Shown one piece after another: positions 10,724 through 20,103 of a stretch of DNA of 64,000 nucleotides; the first letter of the stretch is position 1; each line of letters starts with the position of its first letter. This stretch comes from Rugalucina vietnamica. Taxonomy: Eukaryota > Mollusca > Bivalvia > Lucinida > Lucinidae. The notes under the pieces were generated by a model, which did no database searches, was not told the origin of the DNA, and was given only the letters and a program-made list of their open reading frames with translations. Made by a program: the position numbers and the translations under genes. Location: NCBI GenBank assembly GCA_964017185.1, contig OZ024878.1:3286151-3350150 (forward strand). Direction: 5' to 3'.

Positions 10724-12135
10724 GTAAGTAACACGAATAGTTCATGTGTAATAAATGTTGTTATAACTCGTAGGATTTTAAACTGTTTGTGTCACAGATT
10801 AAAATATGTTGTGGCACCTTGCAGTCCTGTGGTCACAGGAATTTCGTCCGTGTATATTTTATGCTGTTTTTAAACAAACATTTGCAACAAGTAATCTGTA
10901 GACCGACACTGTCCATACGTAAGTTTGTATATGTGTCTTATTAATTCCAGACCTACCATCCACCAACCAATAAAGACATTCCCATTGACTTTAGGGTGAG
11001 CCTGCTCAAGAATGCACCTAACCCCTCGGGTGTCCTGCGCTCCAAAGGTAAAAATGATGATAATGTGATCCATCATTCAAATATGATACTATCTTAAGGG
11101 CATGCCTGTGCTTGAAAGGCTTCTATTTTGAATTGCGGTATAATCGTAAGTTTTTCGTTTCTGCTATTTAAAGTTTCAGTAATAAATGCACTTTAGACGA
11201 AATCGCGCAATATGACTCGCACTTTTCTTTTGAATGTTTCCATGCTTCCAAGTCAACTAAAATTATGTTATAATTTTATATTTGTGAATTTTCTCTCAAT
11301 CAATAAGGCGAATCGCTGTCCTCATTTTATCATTCTGAATTTTCATGTATTTTGTTGTTATAATTATTACAGCTTCAGGAGAGCCGCCACTATGCATGAG
11401 CATGTGTGTATTCTTTGCATTGAGAAAATGCATTGAAGAGGCGAGGAAAGAAGTAGGGAACACCAGCTACTTTAGTTTTGGTAAAGTATTCTTCTATTGT
11501 TTAATAAACTGTTTCTCCCATTAATGGCCCTGCTAAAATGACTAAAGGCGTTCGTGTTCTCAGGCATCTCCCCGTTTCTTTTCATTTGGTTACACTTTAC
11601 ACTTTGCTATCACTGCAACTGGTGCTGTGTCGTGTGGCGGCCCTAAAAAGTCTCCCCGTACATCATCCATAGTGCAGATTATATTTTCTTTTTGGTCCTT
11701 AAGTGAGGGTATTCTGAGACATAAGAAAATTATTATCTGGTTATATTCATTTTTGAACCATCTTTTAATGTATTTGGCCACATTTGGATTATACTGGCCT
11801 GTGTATCGACTCATCATCTGTTGAAAGATGCATGTGATGTTGCCAAATCTATAGGGTAACTGAAGAAGCTGATGTAGCCGAAACTACGGTAAGGCCCATC
11901 CCCTTTCTCATGAGGATCTGAGATTTATTTTCATTTGTTCATGCACGAAAACAATACCTACGAGCTACAACAAAACACCGCTTTGGATCGACTGTGTATC
12001 TTAACAGGATAAAAAAGAGAGACACATTGGTATACATGGCGTGTGTTTCTGATGATTGTTTCAGATGCCCCAGCCACAGTGGAAAAGGTGCAGACAGCCT
12101 GTCTCGTAGACACCGCACAGTTTCAACTTCAGTAG
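10600..12135 (+). CDS. Xanthine dehydrogenase/aldehyde oxidase family, C-terminal exons
   Basis: Four exons in agreeing phase encode about 132 C-terminal residues of a molybdo-flavoenzyme. Exon 1 has [17 protein letters not shown], the conserved (A/V)D-x-GQ-x-EGAF block of the molybdenum domain. Exon 3 has [10 protein letters not shown], whose Glu corresponds to the catalytic Glu of the GEPP motif in XDH. The last exon ends ...AQFQLQ and TAG at 12133. Enzymes of this family hydroxylate purines or aldehydes in the cytosol with Mo, two 2Fe-2S clusters and FAD. The preceding exons, which should encode most of the Mo domain, are not recognisable in 3900-10600 and are either left of the window or separated by long repeat-filled introns. 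A paralogue starts at 56 kb. XDH and aldehyde oxidase cannot be told apart from this tail. Confidence 0.85.
10951..11047 (+). CDS. Oxidase tail, exon 2 of 4
   Basis: Acceptor TTAATTCCAG, donor AAAG|GTAAAA, phase 0 to 1. Encodes [19 protein letters not shown] and [12 protein letters not shown], a conserved C-terminal block of the family. Confidence 0.85.
11373..11480 (+). CDS. Oxidase tail, exon 3 of 4 (GEPP)
   Basis: Acceptor AATTATTACAG, donor TTTTG|GTAAAG, phase 1 to 1. Contains [18 protein letters not shown] with the catalytic-Glu motif GEPP, then an amphipathic stretch (IEEARKEVG). Confidence 0.85.
11570..11935. repeat. Dispersed repeat shared with 47.25-47.76 kb
   Basis: CCCTAAAAAGTCTCCCCGTA, CATAGTGCAGATT and GGCCCATCCCCTTTCTCA recur at 47250-47420 and 47600-47710 in a rearranged order. 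It lies in the last intron of the oxidase tail gene. Confidence 0.6.
12065..12135 (+). CDS. Oxidase tail, terminal exon
   Basis: Acceptor GATTGTTTCAG completes a Gly/Asp-type codon. Encodes [15 protein letters not shown] and ends in TAG at 12133-12135. The 3' UTR runs into a minisatellite element at 12361. Confidence 0.8.
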
Positions 12136-12360
12136 GTGATACTTCTCAGCTGGAACGATGAGCCGCTTGTGACTGAGAACAGTTACGGGATACATTTTTG
12201 TTGTTTTTGTTCATTAATTAATGTAATAATATAATTATAGTAGTGAACAGTCCAGATTCATATTTTATTTCTATGTATACAAGAATTATTAAGTATAATT
12301 TGGAAAAGGTGCTGTGACAACGAGTTCTTAATAATACACAAGAACTCCGCGGAGGTCGAC

Positions 12361-13212
12361 ATCGCACCTGCATCGGGCAAAGTCAATAGACCGTGAAATA
12401 TAGTTCAAGGGCACCGGGTCAAGGTGCGTGCTTGAAGGGCATGTCAATGACAATTACTATATGCAAGGTTTCAGACTAGCAGCTATCTCTGATGTTGAGA
12501 AAACCAAACTTCGACGTAAAAATTTTCAAAGTCAGTGGACCGTGAAATATAGGTCAAGGGCACCAGGTTAAGGTGCGTGCTTGAAGGGTATGTCAAGGAC
12601 AATTTCTATGCAAGGTTTCAGACTTGCAACTATCTCTGATGTCGAGAAAACCAAACTTCGACGTAAAAATTATCAAAGTCAGTGGACCGTGAAATATAGG
12701 TCAAGGGCACCGGGTTAAGGTGCATGCTTGAAGGGTATATCAAGGATAATTATTATGCAAGGTTTCAGACTCGCAGCTATCTCTGATGTCGAGAAAACCA
12801 AACTTCGACGTAAAAATTTTCAAAGTCAGTGGACCATGAAATGTAGGTCAAGGGCACTGGGTTAAGGTGCGTGCTTAAAGGGTATGTCAAGGACAATTAC
12901 TATGCAAGGTTTCAGACTCGCAGCTATCTCTGATGTCCAGAAAACCAAACTTCGACGTAAATGTGGACAAAACTTCGACGTAAAAATTTTCAAAGTCAGT
13001 GGACCGTGAAATATAGGTCAAGGGCACCGGGTTAAGGTGCGTGCTTGAAGGGTATGTCAGGGACAATTACTTTGCAAGGTTTCAGACTAACAGCTATCTC
13101 TGATATCGAGAAAACTAAACTTCGACGTAAATGTTGACGGACGGACGAACGTACGTACGGACGGACGGAAATTTGAACTCCTATATCGCACCTTGCTATA
13201 AGCAGGTGCGAT
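12361..13212. repeat. Minisatellite (about 148 bp x 5) inside inverted ends
   Basis: ATCGCACCTGC at 12361 and GCAGGTGCGAT at 13202 are exact inverted ends. Between them the motif GACCGTGAAATATAGGTCAA recurs at about 12391, 12540, 12687, 12834 and 13004, giving periods of 149, 147, 147 and 170. The last period holds an extra 23-bp duplication. A CGGACGGACG tract precedes the right end, recalling the CGTCCGTCC of the GCTCACCTGAGC element. Confidence 0.85.
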
Positions 13213-13431
13213 AAAAAGGATGTGTGCCTGCGTGTGTACATGTTATATAGAATGTTTTTTTTTTAAGTCAGTTGCTAATTCAATATTTTATTTTGTTACT
13301 TTTCCTGCTCTAGATAAAATAAATCTACATGTGTTTGTTCATATCTCAGATCGTCAGCCCTACTTGTAGTTTTGCAGCAAGGACGTTTTGTTGATGACCT
13401 GAAAATGTACGTAGTTGAACTTGGTTGATCA

Positions 13432-13647
13432 AGAGCCGCCTCGTGGTAGAACCAACAATGTGGTTTCCGAACAGGTCCGACACAAACCGGGCTGTACAGT
13501 CACAGAAGCAGGCTAGAAGCTTGAAATTTCGGGTTTAAGAAGAAGAGGAAGTGTACTATCCGTGGAGCGAAAACAAAGGCGCTGATCAGCTTCGCGTCTT
13601 TGTTTTCGCAAATGCAGATTTTTGGTTTTCTCACGAGGTGGCTCAAA
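13432..13647 (-). repeat. GAGCC MITE copy 2
   Basis: GAGCCGCCTCGTGG-x-AACCAACAAT at the left and TTTTCTCACGAGGTGGCTC at the right, with a shortened central hairpin (GGCGCTGATCAGCTTCGCG). Confidence 0.8.
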
Positions 13648-13649
13648 TG

Positions 13650-14690
13650 CTTATTTATGAAAATGAAATAAACTATTCCAGTTGTTAAACACAAGAGACA
13701 GTTTGTTTTCTTTTTCGCAAGACCGATTTGTCGAATATGTTTTCATTTGGTATAAGGTTATTGTGATGACGGTGCCTAAGGTCTGTATTCGTCACTCTTG
13801 GCACAATACTAGGACACTGCTACTGCTCTCTGCTAAAATTATTTACGAGAATTAGATAGTAAGGAACGCCATAAGTGTTGTTTTTTTTGTTTGTTGTTTT
13901 TACTTAGACTTAGATACTGCACAACAAACGCAATCTATGTAATCTAACACCACATATGAACTAGAATTATTCAAAATGGTTTATAGATTGTAATCCGTGT
14001 GCATCACGGTTTCAGTCTGCAGCGATAATCAAATAAAATTATAATACACGCCGTGATGAATAAACATGTTGTTTCCAGGTTTGATTTCAAGGAGACATCT
14101 TATTTTCGGTTCTTTAATGATTAAATTTCAACATAAGTATGTGCATCATTATAAGGTGGGGTCTCTGACGTTTACATCCACACAGAGGTTTCCTCACAAT
14201 GAAAGGGTTTATATGACTATGAAAATTAATGACGTCATTCTCGGTGCAACCGCCCTATCCGACATAGTTTTACCTGTTTTAAGTAAAATAGCCACGGGCT
14301 GAATAGGACCAATTTTCTTAAACATAACATACATTTTTGAATTAAATATCTCTCAAAAATAAATAAACAGATAAATGGCGTGTGTTCAGGTGAGTTGGGT
14401 CAGTTACAAACTTGATACAGTGTTGAACGTTGCGTGAGCGTTGCTGCAAACCAATAAAGAGCTTATATTCCGGAAGTACGATCATGGAGATGACAAATGT
14501 ACCCGTCGGCCATTGTCGGCTACTCAAAAAATTTTGTTTTAAATAAATCGCATGAAATGAACATGATAGTAAGTGGGAAAAAACTGCAAGACGGTGAAAT
14601 GGGCCCAGGCTCGCGAGGTGAACTTATAGCCTGGGGCCTTTATGAGAATCGAAGCCTGTGAAGTAGGGCACGTCACATATCAGCTAAAAT
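13650..14690. other. No gene supported
   Basis: AT-rich DNA. ORFs of 60-78 codons are unlike protein. A short palindromic tract (GGCCCAGGCTCGCGAGG...AGCCTGGGGCC) lies at 14602-14640. Confidence 0.35.
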
Positions 14691-14691
14691 T

Positions 14692-15080
14692 TTTGCCACG
14701 CCCAAGACATCTTACTGGAATGATGTATACACCCGGGAGAATTCATTACGAAAACTTGCCCATGCAATAAACAGGGATTTTTTGTGCTTTAAAAATTGAA
14801 AATTTTCTGCTGAAAATGTTTGATATTTTTCTTATTTTTGCTCAAAATATAGATTGTGGGTACATGTTAGAACCGCCTCGCCGAGGCGGTTCTAACGAGT
14901 ACCCACAATCTATGTTTTGGAGCAAAAATAAGAAAAATAGGTATACCCCTGCATTCCCCAGTTTTGCTATATAAAAGTGGGGTTAAAGGGGGTATACATC
15001 ACACGGACATGTTTTCCTGATGTGGCCAATTCTCCCGGGTGTAAACATCATTCCAGTATATAGTGCAAAGTGTCTTGCCA
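14692..15080. repeat. Palindromic element split by a hairpin MITE
   Basis: ACTGGAATGATG...CACCCGGGAGAATT just left of 14744 is the inverse of AATTCTCCCGGGTG...CATCATTCCAGT just right of 15022. The match extends weakly outward (CAAGACATCTTACTGG against CAGTATATAGTGCAAAGTGTCTTG). The hairpin MITE sits at the centre of this older foldback. Confidence 0.7.
14744..15022 (+). repeat. Hairpin MITE copy 2, complete
   Basis: Imperfect inverted ends CATTACGAAAACTTGCCCATG and CACGGACATGTTTTCCTGATG. The central palindrome at 14850-14913 has arms of about 30 nt meeting at CCTCGCCGAGG. The right half carries GCTATATAAAAGTGGGG. Confidence 0.9.
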
Positions 15081-15576
15081 TTAATTATATTCAGCGGAAA
15101 GGGAAGAATAGTCGTTGTTAAAACAAAACTCTGTCATAGTTTTTATTTAAATAATTTTATCCAATAAATAGAATAAATAACAAGTAACACGGCAACGATA
15201 GAACATGATATTAAGCAGCTTTTCTTGGTAGCCGACGCATGATCTCCAAGCCTGCAAAATAACAAGGAATAAAAAAAATAAGTTCTCTGTTTTTGAAATT
15301 GCTTATGACAAAGGTCAATCTTTTTTCCGAGTTGTTAATGCATGATTCTGAGTTTGAGCGATCAGAAATTTTTGTGGTGTAGTGATCTGAAATTTGAATG
15401 TTCTTGAAAAGGTAAAAGTAGGTAATGATCAGGAAATAGCGCAATCAGTAAGAAAATCCCCGTCGCATGGATCTCCACAAAAGACAGGCTTATTTATTGT
15501 GACTACTGATTTCCTAAATTTTTCGTAATTTAAAGTTATTTAATCTAAATTTTTAAATGTATAATCATAATTTAAC

Positions 15577-15802
15577 TCATTTACACTGGCGTCCTTTTTA
15601 TGGGACAAAGGCAAACAGTATATTCCTAGATGTGAAGGCACAGAACGTGGCATCCCATCTGCAGCTATTCTGTTAACTCGAAGAACTTTCTTCGAAAAAT
15701 GAAATAAAATTTTAAAATCACCCCTAACATCCCTAAAATGAAAGTGGAATCACCAAAATGATAACAATGGAAAAGTCCAATTGTCAAAAATGGGTTCAAG
15801 AA
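15577..15802 (+). repeat. GGCGTCC/GGGAC MITE copy 1
   Basis: GGCGTCCTTTTTATGGGAC, a partly palindromic core (TAGATGTGAAGG...CCCATCTGCAGC), AAAATCACCCCTAACA and CAATTGTCAAAAATGGGTT recur at 37.5, 48.4 and 53.3 kb. Confidence 0.7.
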
Positions 15803-15841
15803 ACTCACCTGTTCAGCTTAGTTTTCAGCTTAGTTTTCAGC

Positions 15842-15939
15842 TTAACCTATGGTGATCCCACCGGTTGTGGTGGTGGTGGTTCCGGTGGTCCTGTTGGTCA
15901 GGAATAGGGGCAACAGGATGAGGAGCAGGAAGAGGGGAA
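15842..15939 (-). CDS. Possible terminal exon of the Gly/Tyr-rich secreted gene
   Basis: On the minus strand an (AAT)n-derived tract ends in ATTTTCAG, followed by an open frame. If joined in phase to a donor at 16518 it would add about 31 residues: a hydrophobic run (PLFLLLILLPLF) then a Thr-rich tail and TAA. The donor context (CTCC|GTATGT) is weak and other frames are open, so this is only a candidate. Confidence 0.2.
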
Positions 15940-15943
15940 CTGA

Positions 15944-15944
15944 A

Positions 15945-15981
<37 letters not shown>

Positions 15982-15984
15982 GAA
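15944..15984. repeat. (AAT)n microsatellite
   Basis: About 12 AAT units at 15944-15980 on the + strand. Confidence 0.95.
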
Positions 15985-16110
15985 ATAAAAAATATAAGAA
16001 AATATATAATTTTAATACAAAAATGGGTTCTAAACCAAAATAAACCCCTTTGGGCAGGTTTGCCTTTATTAGGTCATGGTGAATACGCTATCCGTACACC
16101 ACAGCGGCTG

Positions 16111-16385
16111 TACCGATATAAACCAGTCGGTGCAGCCACGGAAGAAGGCTAGAAGCTTGAAATTTCAGATTGAAGAAGAGCTGTGTAGAGAAAACAAAGA
16201 TGCTGATGATCAGCTATTCAGTAATAGACGGAATATTTCCATCGGTATTCCGATAAAGTGTAACGAGGTACCGAAGTGGAGCGGAGTGACAGCCAGCTGA
16301 TCTAATTCAGTAACTGCACAGCTGATCTGCGGCCTTTGTTTTCGCCTATGCATGTTGTTGGTTTCTTTATACAGCGGCCTATATA
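16111..16385 (-). repeat. GAGCC MITE copy 3, degraded
   Basis: AGAAGGCTAGAAGCTTGAAA, GATGATCAGCT and CCTTTGTTTTCGCCTATGCA match the family interior, but the outer ends are eroded and an extra ~60 bp interrupts the centre. Confidence 0.6.
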
Positions 16386-16395
16386 ATGCATTTTG

Positions 16396-16509
16396 TGTTT
16401 TGAACAAAAATGTTTTAAAACATCACAAATGTTCTAATGAAAACTTTCAATCTTTACGCTTTAAGAAAACGCATGTATATTGTATAGGCAAGTTTTTATA
16501 ATGATCGAA
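16396..16509 (-). repeat. Half copy of the hairpin MITE
   Basis: GAACAAAAATGTTTTAAAAC...GTATAGGCAAGTTTTTATAATG is the inverse of the family's left half, ending near the palindrome. It overlaps the stop codon region of the Gly/Tyr-rich gene. Confidence 0.6.
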
Positions 16510-16940
16510 AATACATACGGAGTCCTTCGAATCCAGAAGATTTGCCCTGGACTGGCAGAGGAATGAAAGCAGTTTTCTGTGCAATTCCATATCCGTATCC
16601 TTTTCCGACGCTTGGGTAGCTTGGGTAGTATCCCTTTCCGTAGCTTGGGTAACTTGGGTAGTATCCTTTTCCGTAGCTGGGGTAGCTAGGGTAGTAGCCC
16701 TTTCCCCATGACTGGCTTGATCCCCAGGACCCTCCGCTGATTCCACTGCTGGCAATCCCGCCGCCACCGACAATTCCTCCACCACTAACGAAACCTCCTC
16801 TGAAGCCATCATCGTTATTGAAGAATCCATCATCGTTTCCGTTAAAGCCATCATCGTTGTTGAAATTTTGTGCCACGGCCATGCCAACGAGGGCAATCAG
16901 CGCTACAGCGGAACAGGCGATCAGTTTCATGATGAGGATT
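16496..16940 (-). CDS. Secreted Gly/Tyr-rich protein, shell-matrix style
   Basis: An open frame of 144 codons starts at ATG 16928-16930. An acceptor (TTCTTTCAG) lies 10 nt upstream on the minus strand, so a 5'-UTR intron is likely. Residues 1-20 form a signal peptide ending AVAQ. An Asn/Asp-rich block follows (NNDDGF units), then a Gly-rich block, then three near-perfect KGYYPSYPSY repeats and GKGYGYG. This design, with a signal peptide and Gly/Tyr-rich repeats, is typical of molluscan shell matrix proteins such as shematrins; that assignment is by composition only. The last residues (MYFRSL) read into a MITE fragment, so the true end may be a splice donor at GTATGT (16518-16513) leading to another exon. 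Likely secreted from mantle epithelium, by inference. Confidence 0.7.
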
Positions 16941-16974
16941 CTGAAAGAAAGTGAAATAGCATATGTTATCCAAC

Positions 16975-17090
16975 TGGCATGGACCCATAATCAATGTTTT
17001 GAGCAAAAATATTTAAACATCAAAAGTTTTCTGATGAAATTTTCAGTTTTTAAGAAATATGTATTTTGAATGGGCAAGTTTTCGTAATGA
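16975..17090 (-). repeat. Half copy of the hairpin MITE
   Basis: ATAATCAATGTTTTGAGCAA...GGGCAAGTTTTCGTAATG is the inverse of the left half (palindrome edge to terminal repeat). It is in the presumed 5' intron of the Gly/Tyr-rich gene. Confidence 0.7.
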
Positions 17091-17153
17091 AATATATTTA
17101 TTTTCTCCCTCACTTCGTCCGTCCGCAAATAAATATAGTCTTTTCTCTACGGC

Positions 17154-17163
17154 CTTATATAAG
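17154..17163 (-). promoter_or_regulatory. Candidate TATA box for the Gly/Tyr-rich gene
   Basis: CTTATATAAG lies about 220 bp upstream of the coding exon. A short 5' exon with a donor near GAAGTGAGG (17117-17109 on the minus strand) would fit the acceptor at 16941. The motif is symmetric and the inference weak. Confidence 0.25.
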
Positions 17164-17243
17164 ATATTGACAAGCGAAAGTGATCGATTCAATGAGCATT
17201 CTTCAGAGAAATAAAGAACAAACAGGATATAAGTTGGAATGCC

Positions 17244-17350
17244 GTTGTTGCTTCATTTTAATGTTTTGAGCAAAAATATTAAAACATCAAAGGTTTTCTG
17301 TTGAAATTTTCAGTTTTTAACAAATATGTATTTTAAATGGGCAAATGAAC
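17244..17350 (-). repeat. Half copy of the hairpin MITE
   Basis: TTTTAATGTTTTGAGCAAAA...TTTTAAATGGGCAAATGAAC closely matches the half copy at 16975-17090. The two may be a local duplication. Confidence 0.6.
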
Positions 17351-17460
17351 TGAATATTTTAGTCTCATTCATGCCAGCTGTGAATCAGATCCCATTTCAC
17401 ATATCAGTCAATTGTGAGAATATGGTAAAAAGGGAAGAACGATCGAACGAACAAATAAAG

Positions 17461-17465
17461 GAAAA

Positions 17466-17500
<35 letters not shown>

Positions 17501-17501
17501 A
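17461..17501. repeat. (AAAT)n microsatellite
   Basis: About ten AAAT/AATA units on the + strand. Confidence 0.95.
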
Positions 17502-17659
17502 CTTACCAGCTGACGGATATATCCAAAGACTGAGTGACAATTACAACTATCTCGGCCATTTTATAGGTAAATTAATTTTTCTGTACTTCCGTGTTTGTCA
17601 GACAGACACCCGAAGGTGTTGTCTACCCGTCTATCTACTTCCACATGTTAGGTAATGCA

Positions 17660-17935
17660 TTGCGAATACATGTCAATGTAGTATATAAGGATTTTAGTTG
17701 TAAAAAATGAAAAAAAAAATGTTGAAAAAAAAAAGAAGATATTTTCAATATGATTGTTAAAAACATTAATTGTGGGTACACGTTAGAACCGCCTCGGCGA
17801 GGCGGTTCTAACGAGTACCCACAATCTATGTTTTGGATCAAAAATAAGAAAAATAGGTATATCCCTGTAAACCCCAATTTATTATAAAAATGGGGTATAA
17901 GAGGGTATTCACTTCACGGACATGTTAATCTGATG
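17660..17935 (+). repeat. Hairpin MITE copy 3
   Basis: The palindrome at 17767-17825 (CCTCGGCGAGG centre), a degraded TATA-like tract (TTATAAAAATGGGG) and the terminus CACGGACATGTTAATCTGATG. The left part is A-rich and eroded. Confidence 0.8.
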
Positions 17936-17963
17936 ACAGGTTATGAATGATGTCTTTATTAAT

Positions 17964-18152
17964 GTGGGAAAACCAACAATCTGGGTTTCTGACCAGGTCT
18001 AAGACAAACCAGCCTGTACAGTCACGGAAGTGGACTAGAAGCTTGAAATTTCGAATTTAAGATAATGAGGAATTGTACTATCCAAGTAGCGAAATCAAAG
18101 ACGCCGATCTGATCTGAGTTTTGCATATATGCAGTTTTCTTTTGCGGTGGCT
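17964..18152 (-). repeat. GAGCC MITE copy 4
   Basis: GGGAAAACCAACAATCTGGG at the left, TTCTTTTGCGGTGGCTCA at the right. The central hairpin is mostly deleted. Confidence 0.75.
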
Positions 18153-18502
18153 CATAAATTACATCGAATTGGAACACGACTTGGGAAAGCAGTGTAGTCT
18201 GTCTTTGCCCAGCAGCAGTTCATATAAATCACTCTAATTACTCTGTACATCGCGATATTCAGTATATAGACTTGTAAAAAAACTTCACCACAGAAAAAAG
18301 CAAATGCATTTCAAAAAAGGTTCAAAACTTGACTGTACATGTATCTCCGGTGGGTTTTAACCAAATCCCATCAAATAAATAGATAAGTAAATAAGGCGGG
18401 ATAATGGTAATGTACTTAGACTATCAATGGCGTAATTTTCGTGAATTGTGGATCACATTGTACAGGCATTTTAGCTCACGTGAGCCTTTCACCTGAGCCG
18501 AA

Positions 18503-19505
18503 CACAGGCGCTCGACGACTGGACTCATTTTTTTTTTATTTTATTTTTTTTTTTTTGCATTTTCACCCGTTTGGAGACCCTTACGATATGTTCATGCAAT
18601 TATTTTACCTTAAAAAGCTTTTCTATCAATCCTCAATCAACCCTCGTCTATGGGCTACTATATAGACAAGGTCGGAAACGCGGTGTCCTAGTTTAATTGG
18701 GGTCATGGGATTCCCCGCATCTCAAACTCATACTTCACCATTTACCGTTATTTCAATGCTGGCTGTCAACACATGAGTGTCTTTGTAAAAAGTCTCGTCC
18801 ATTGCCTTCATTCAAAATAAGCACAACCGCCCGTAAAAACTAACAATTAAAGCATTCTACAAAATTGGAGGACATCCCGAATGAAATCGGCAATCTAGCC
18901 GTGACATTACTAAAAATACACTGGTCACACGACGTGTTACGCCAGCGCGTGATATGTGTTACGTTGGTTTTCATAGGTTGCTTGATTTAATATCCAGTCA
19001 AAACACTTTGTGATCTAGTGTCATGGCAACAATGCAATACAATTATCCAGTAGGATTGATTCTTTCATACGATATTTACAGTGACCTTCCACTGATTTCT
19101 AGAAACGAAAGATCACCATACAAAAACATTCGGGATCCCATCCAAGTAGACAGGTGGTGGTATAAAATATACGTTTACGGGCGACTATGCTTATTTTTGA
19201 CGAAGGCAATGGGTGAGACCTTTTACAAAGTCGCTCATAAGTAGACACTCAACATTGAAATAACGGTAAAGGGTGAAGTAAGAGTTTGAGATGCGGGGAA
19301 TCCCATGACCCCAATTAAACTAGGACACCGCGTTTCCGACCTTGTCTATATAGTAGCCCATAGACGAGGGTTGATTGAGGATTGATCGAAAAGGTTTTTA
19401 AGGTAAAATAATTGCATGAACATATCGTAAGGGTCTCCAAACGGGTGAAAATGCAAAAAAAAAAAAAAAAAAAAAAAAAAATGAGTCCAGTCGTCGAGCG
19501 CCTGT
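18503..19505. mobile_element. 1-kb foldback element with about 335-bp arms
   Basis: ACAGGCGCTCGACGACTGGA at 18503 is exactly inverted at the right end (...CGAGCGCCTGT, 19505). The arms pair from 18503 to about 18840 with 19170-19505, broken by T/A homopolymer length differences (18530-18557 against 19456-19480) and scattered mismatches. The spacer has no convincing ORF. Confidence 0.9.
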
Positions 19506-20103
19506 GGATAGGCAGGCACCCGGCGTCCGTCCGTCGTCGTCCGTACGTCGTCCACCATTTTCAAAGATCTTCTTCTCTGAAACCGCTTGGCCAACCAAAG
19601 CCAAATCTTATGTGAAGCATCATCTAGGTCACATGACCAAAATGGCCGCCATGCCCATATACGGTATAAACCCTTCAAAAATCTTCTTCTCCGGAACCGG
19701 TGGACCGATTTCAAAGAAACTTGGCATGAAGTATCGATGGCTAAATGACTACAATATATCTATAAACCATGACCCTGTAATGACCTTGACCTATTTTACG
19801 GCAAGGTCAACATAGGTCGCCAATGCATTTGAATGGGGAAAACTTTTAAAATGCCATTTAAAGTAAAAGTCTTGCAGTAAATGGGCAGTAGGACTGAATA
19901 TTAATGATTCTGAAAAATAAATAGGACCCCAGGGGCTCATATGCCCCCACCCCGGGGCAATATACATGTATATTACCATAATATTCGAACATCTCCTCTG
20001 AAACCGCTTGGCCAATTAAAGCCAAATTTTATGTGAAGCTACCATAGGATGGGGGAACCAATGTGTATATTAATAGTTTAGGTCACATGACCAAGATGGC
20101 CAT

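Noticed and set aside
12361-13212. CRISPR-like regular repeats
   Set aside because: The whole 148-bp unit is repeated without unique spacers, and the genome is clearly eukaryotic.
16447-16896. 149-codon ORF overlapping the Gly/Tyr-rich gene
   Set aside because: Frame-shifted shadow; it lacks a signal peptide, whereas the other frame has a signal peptide and KGYYPSYPSY repeats.
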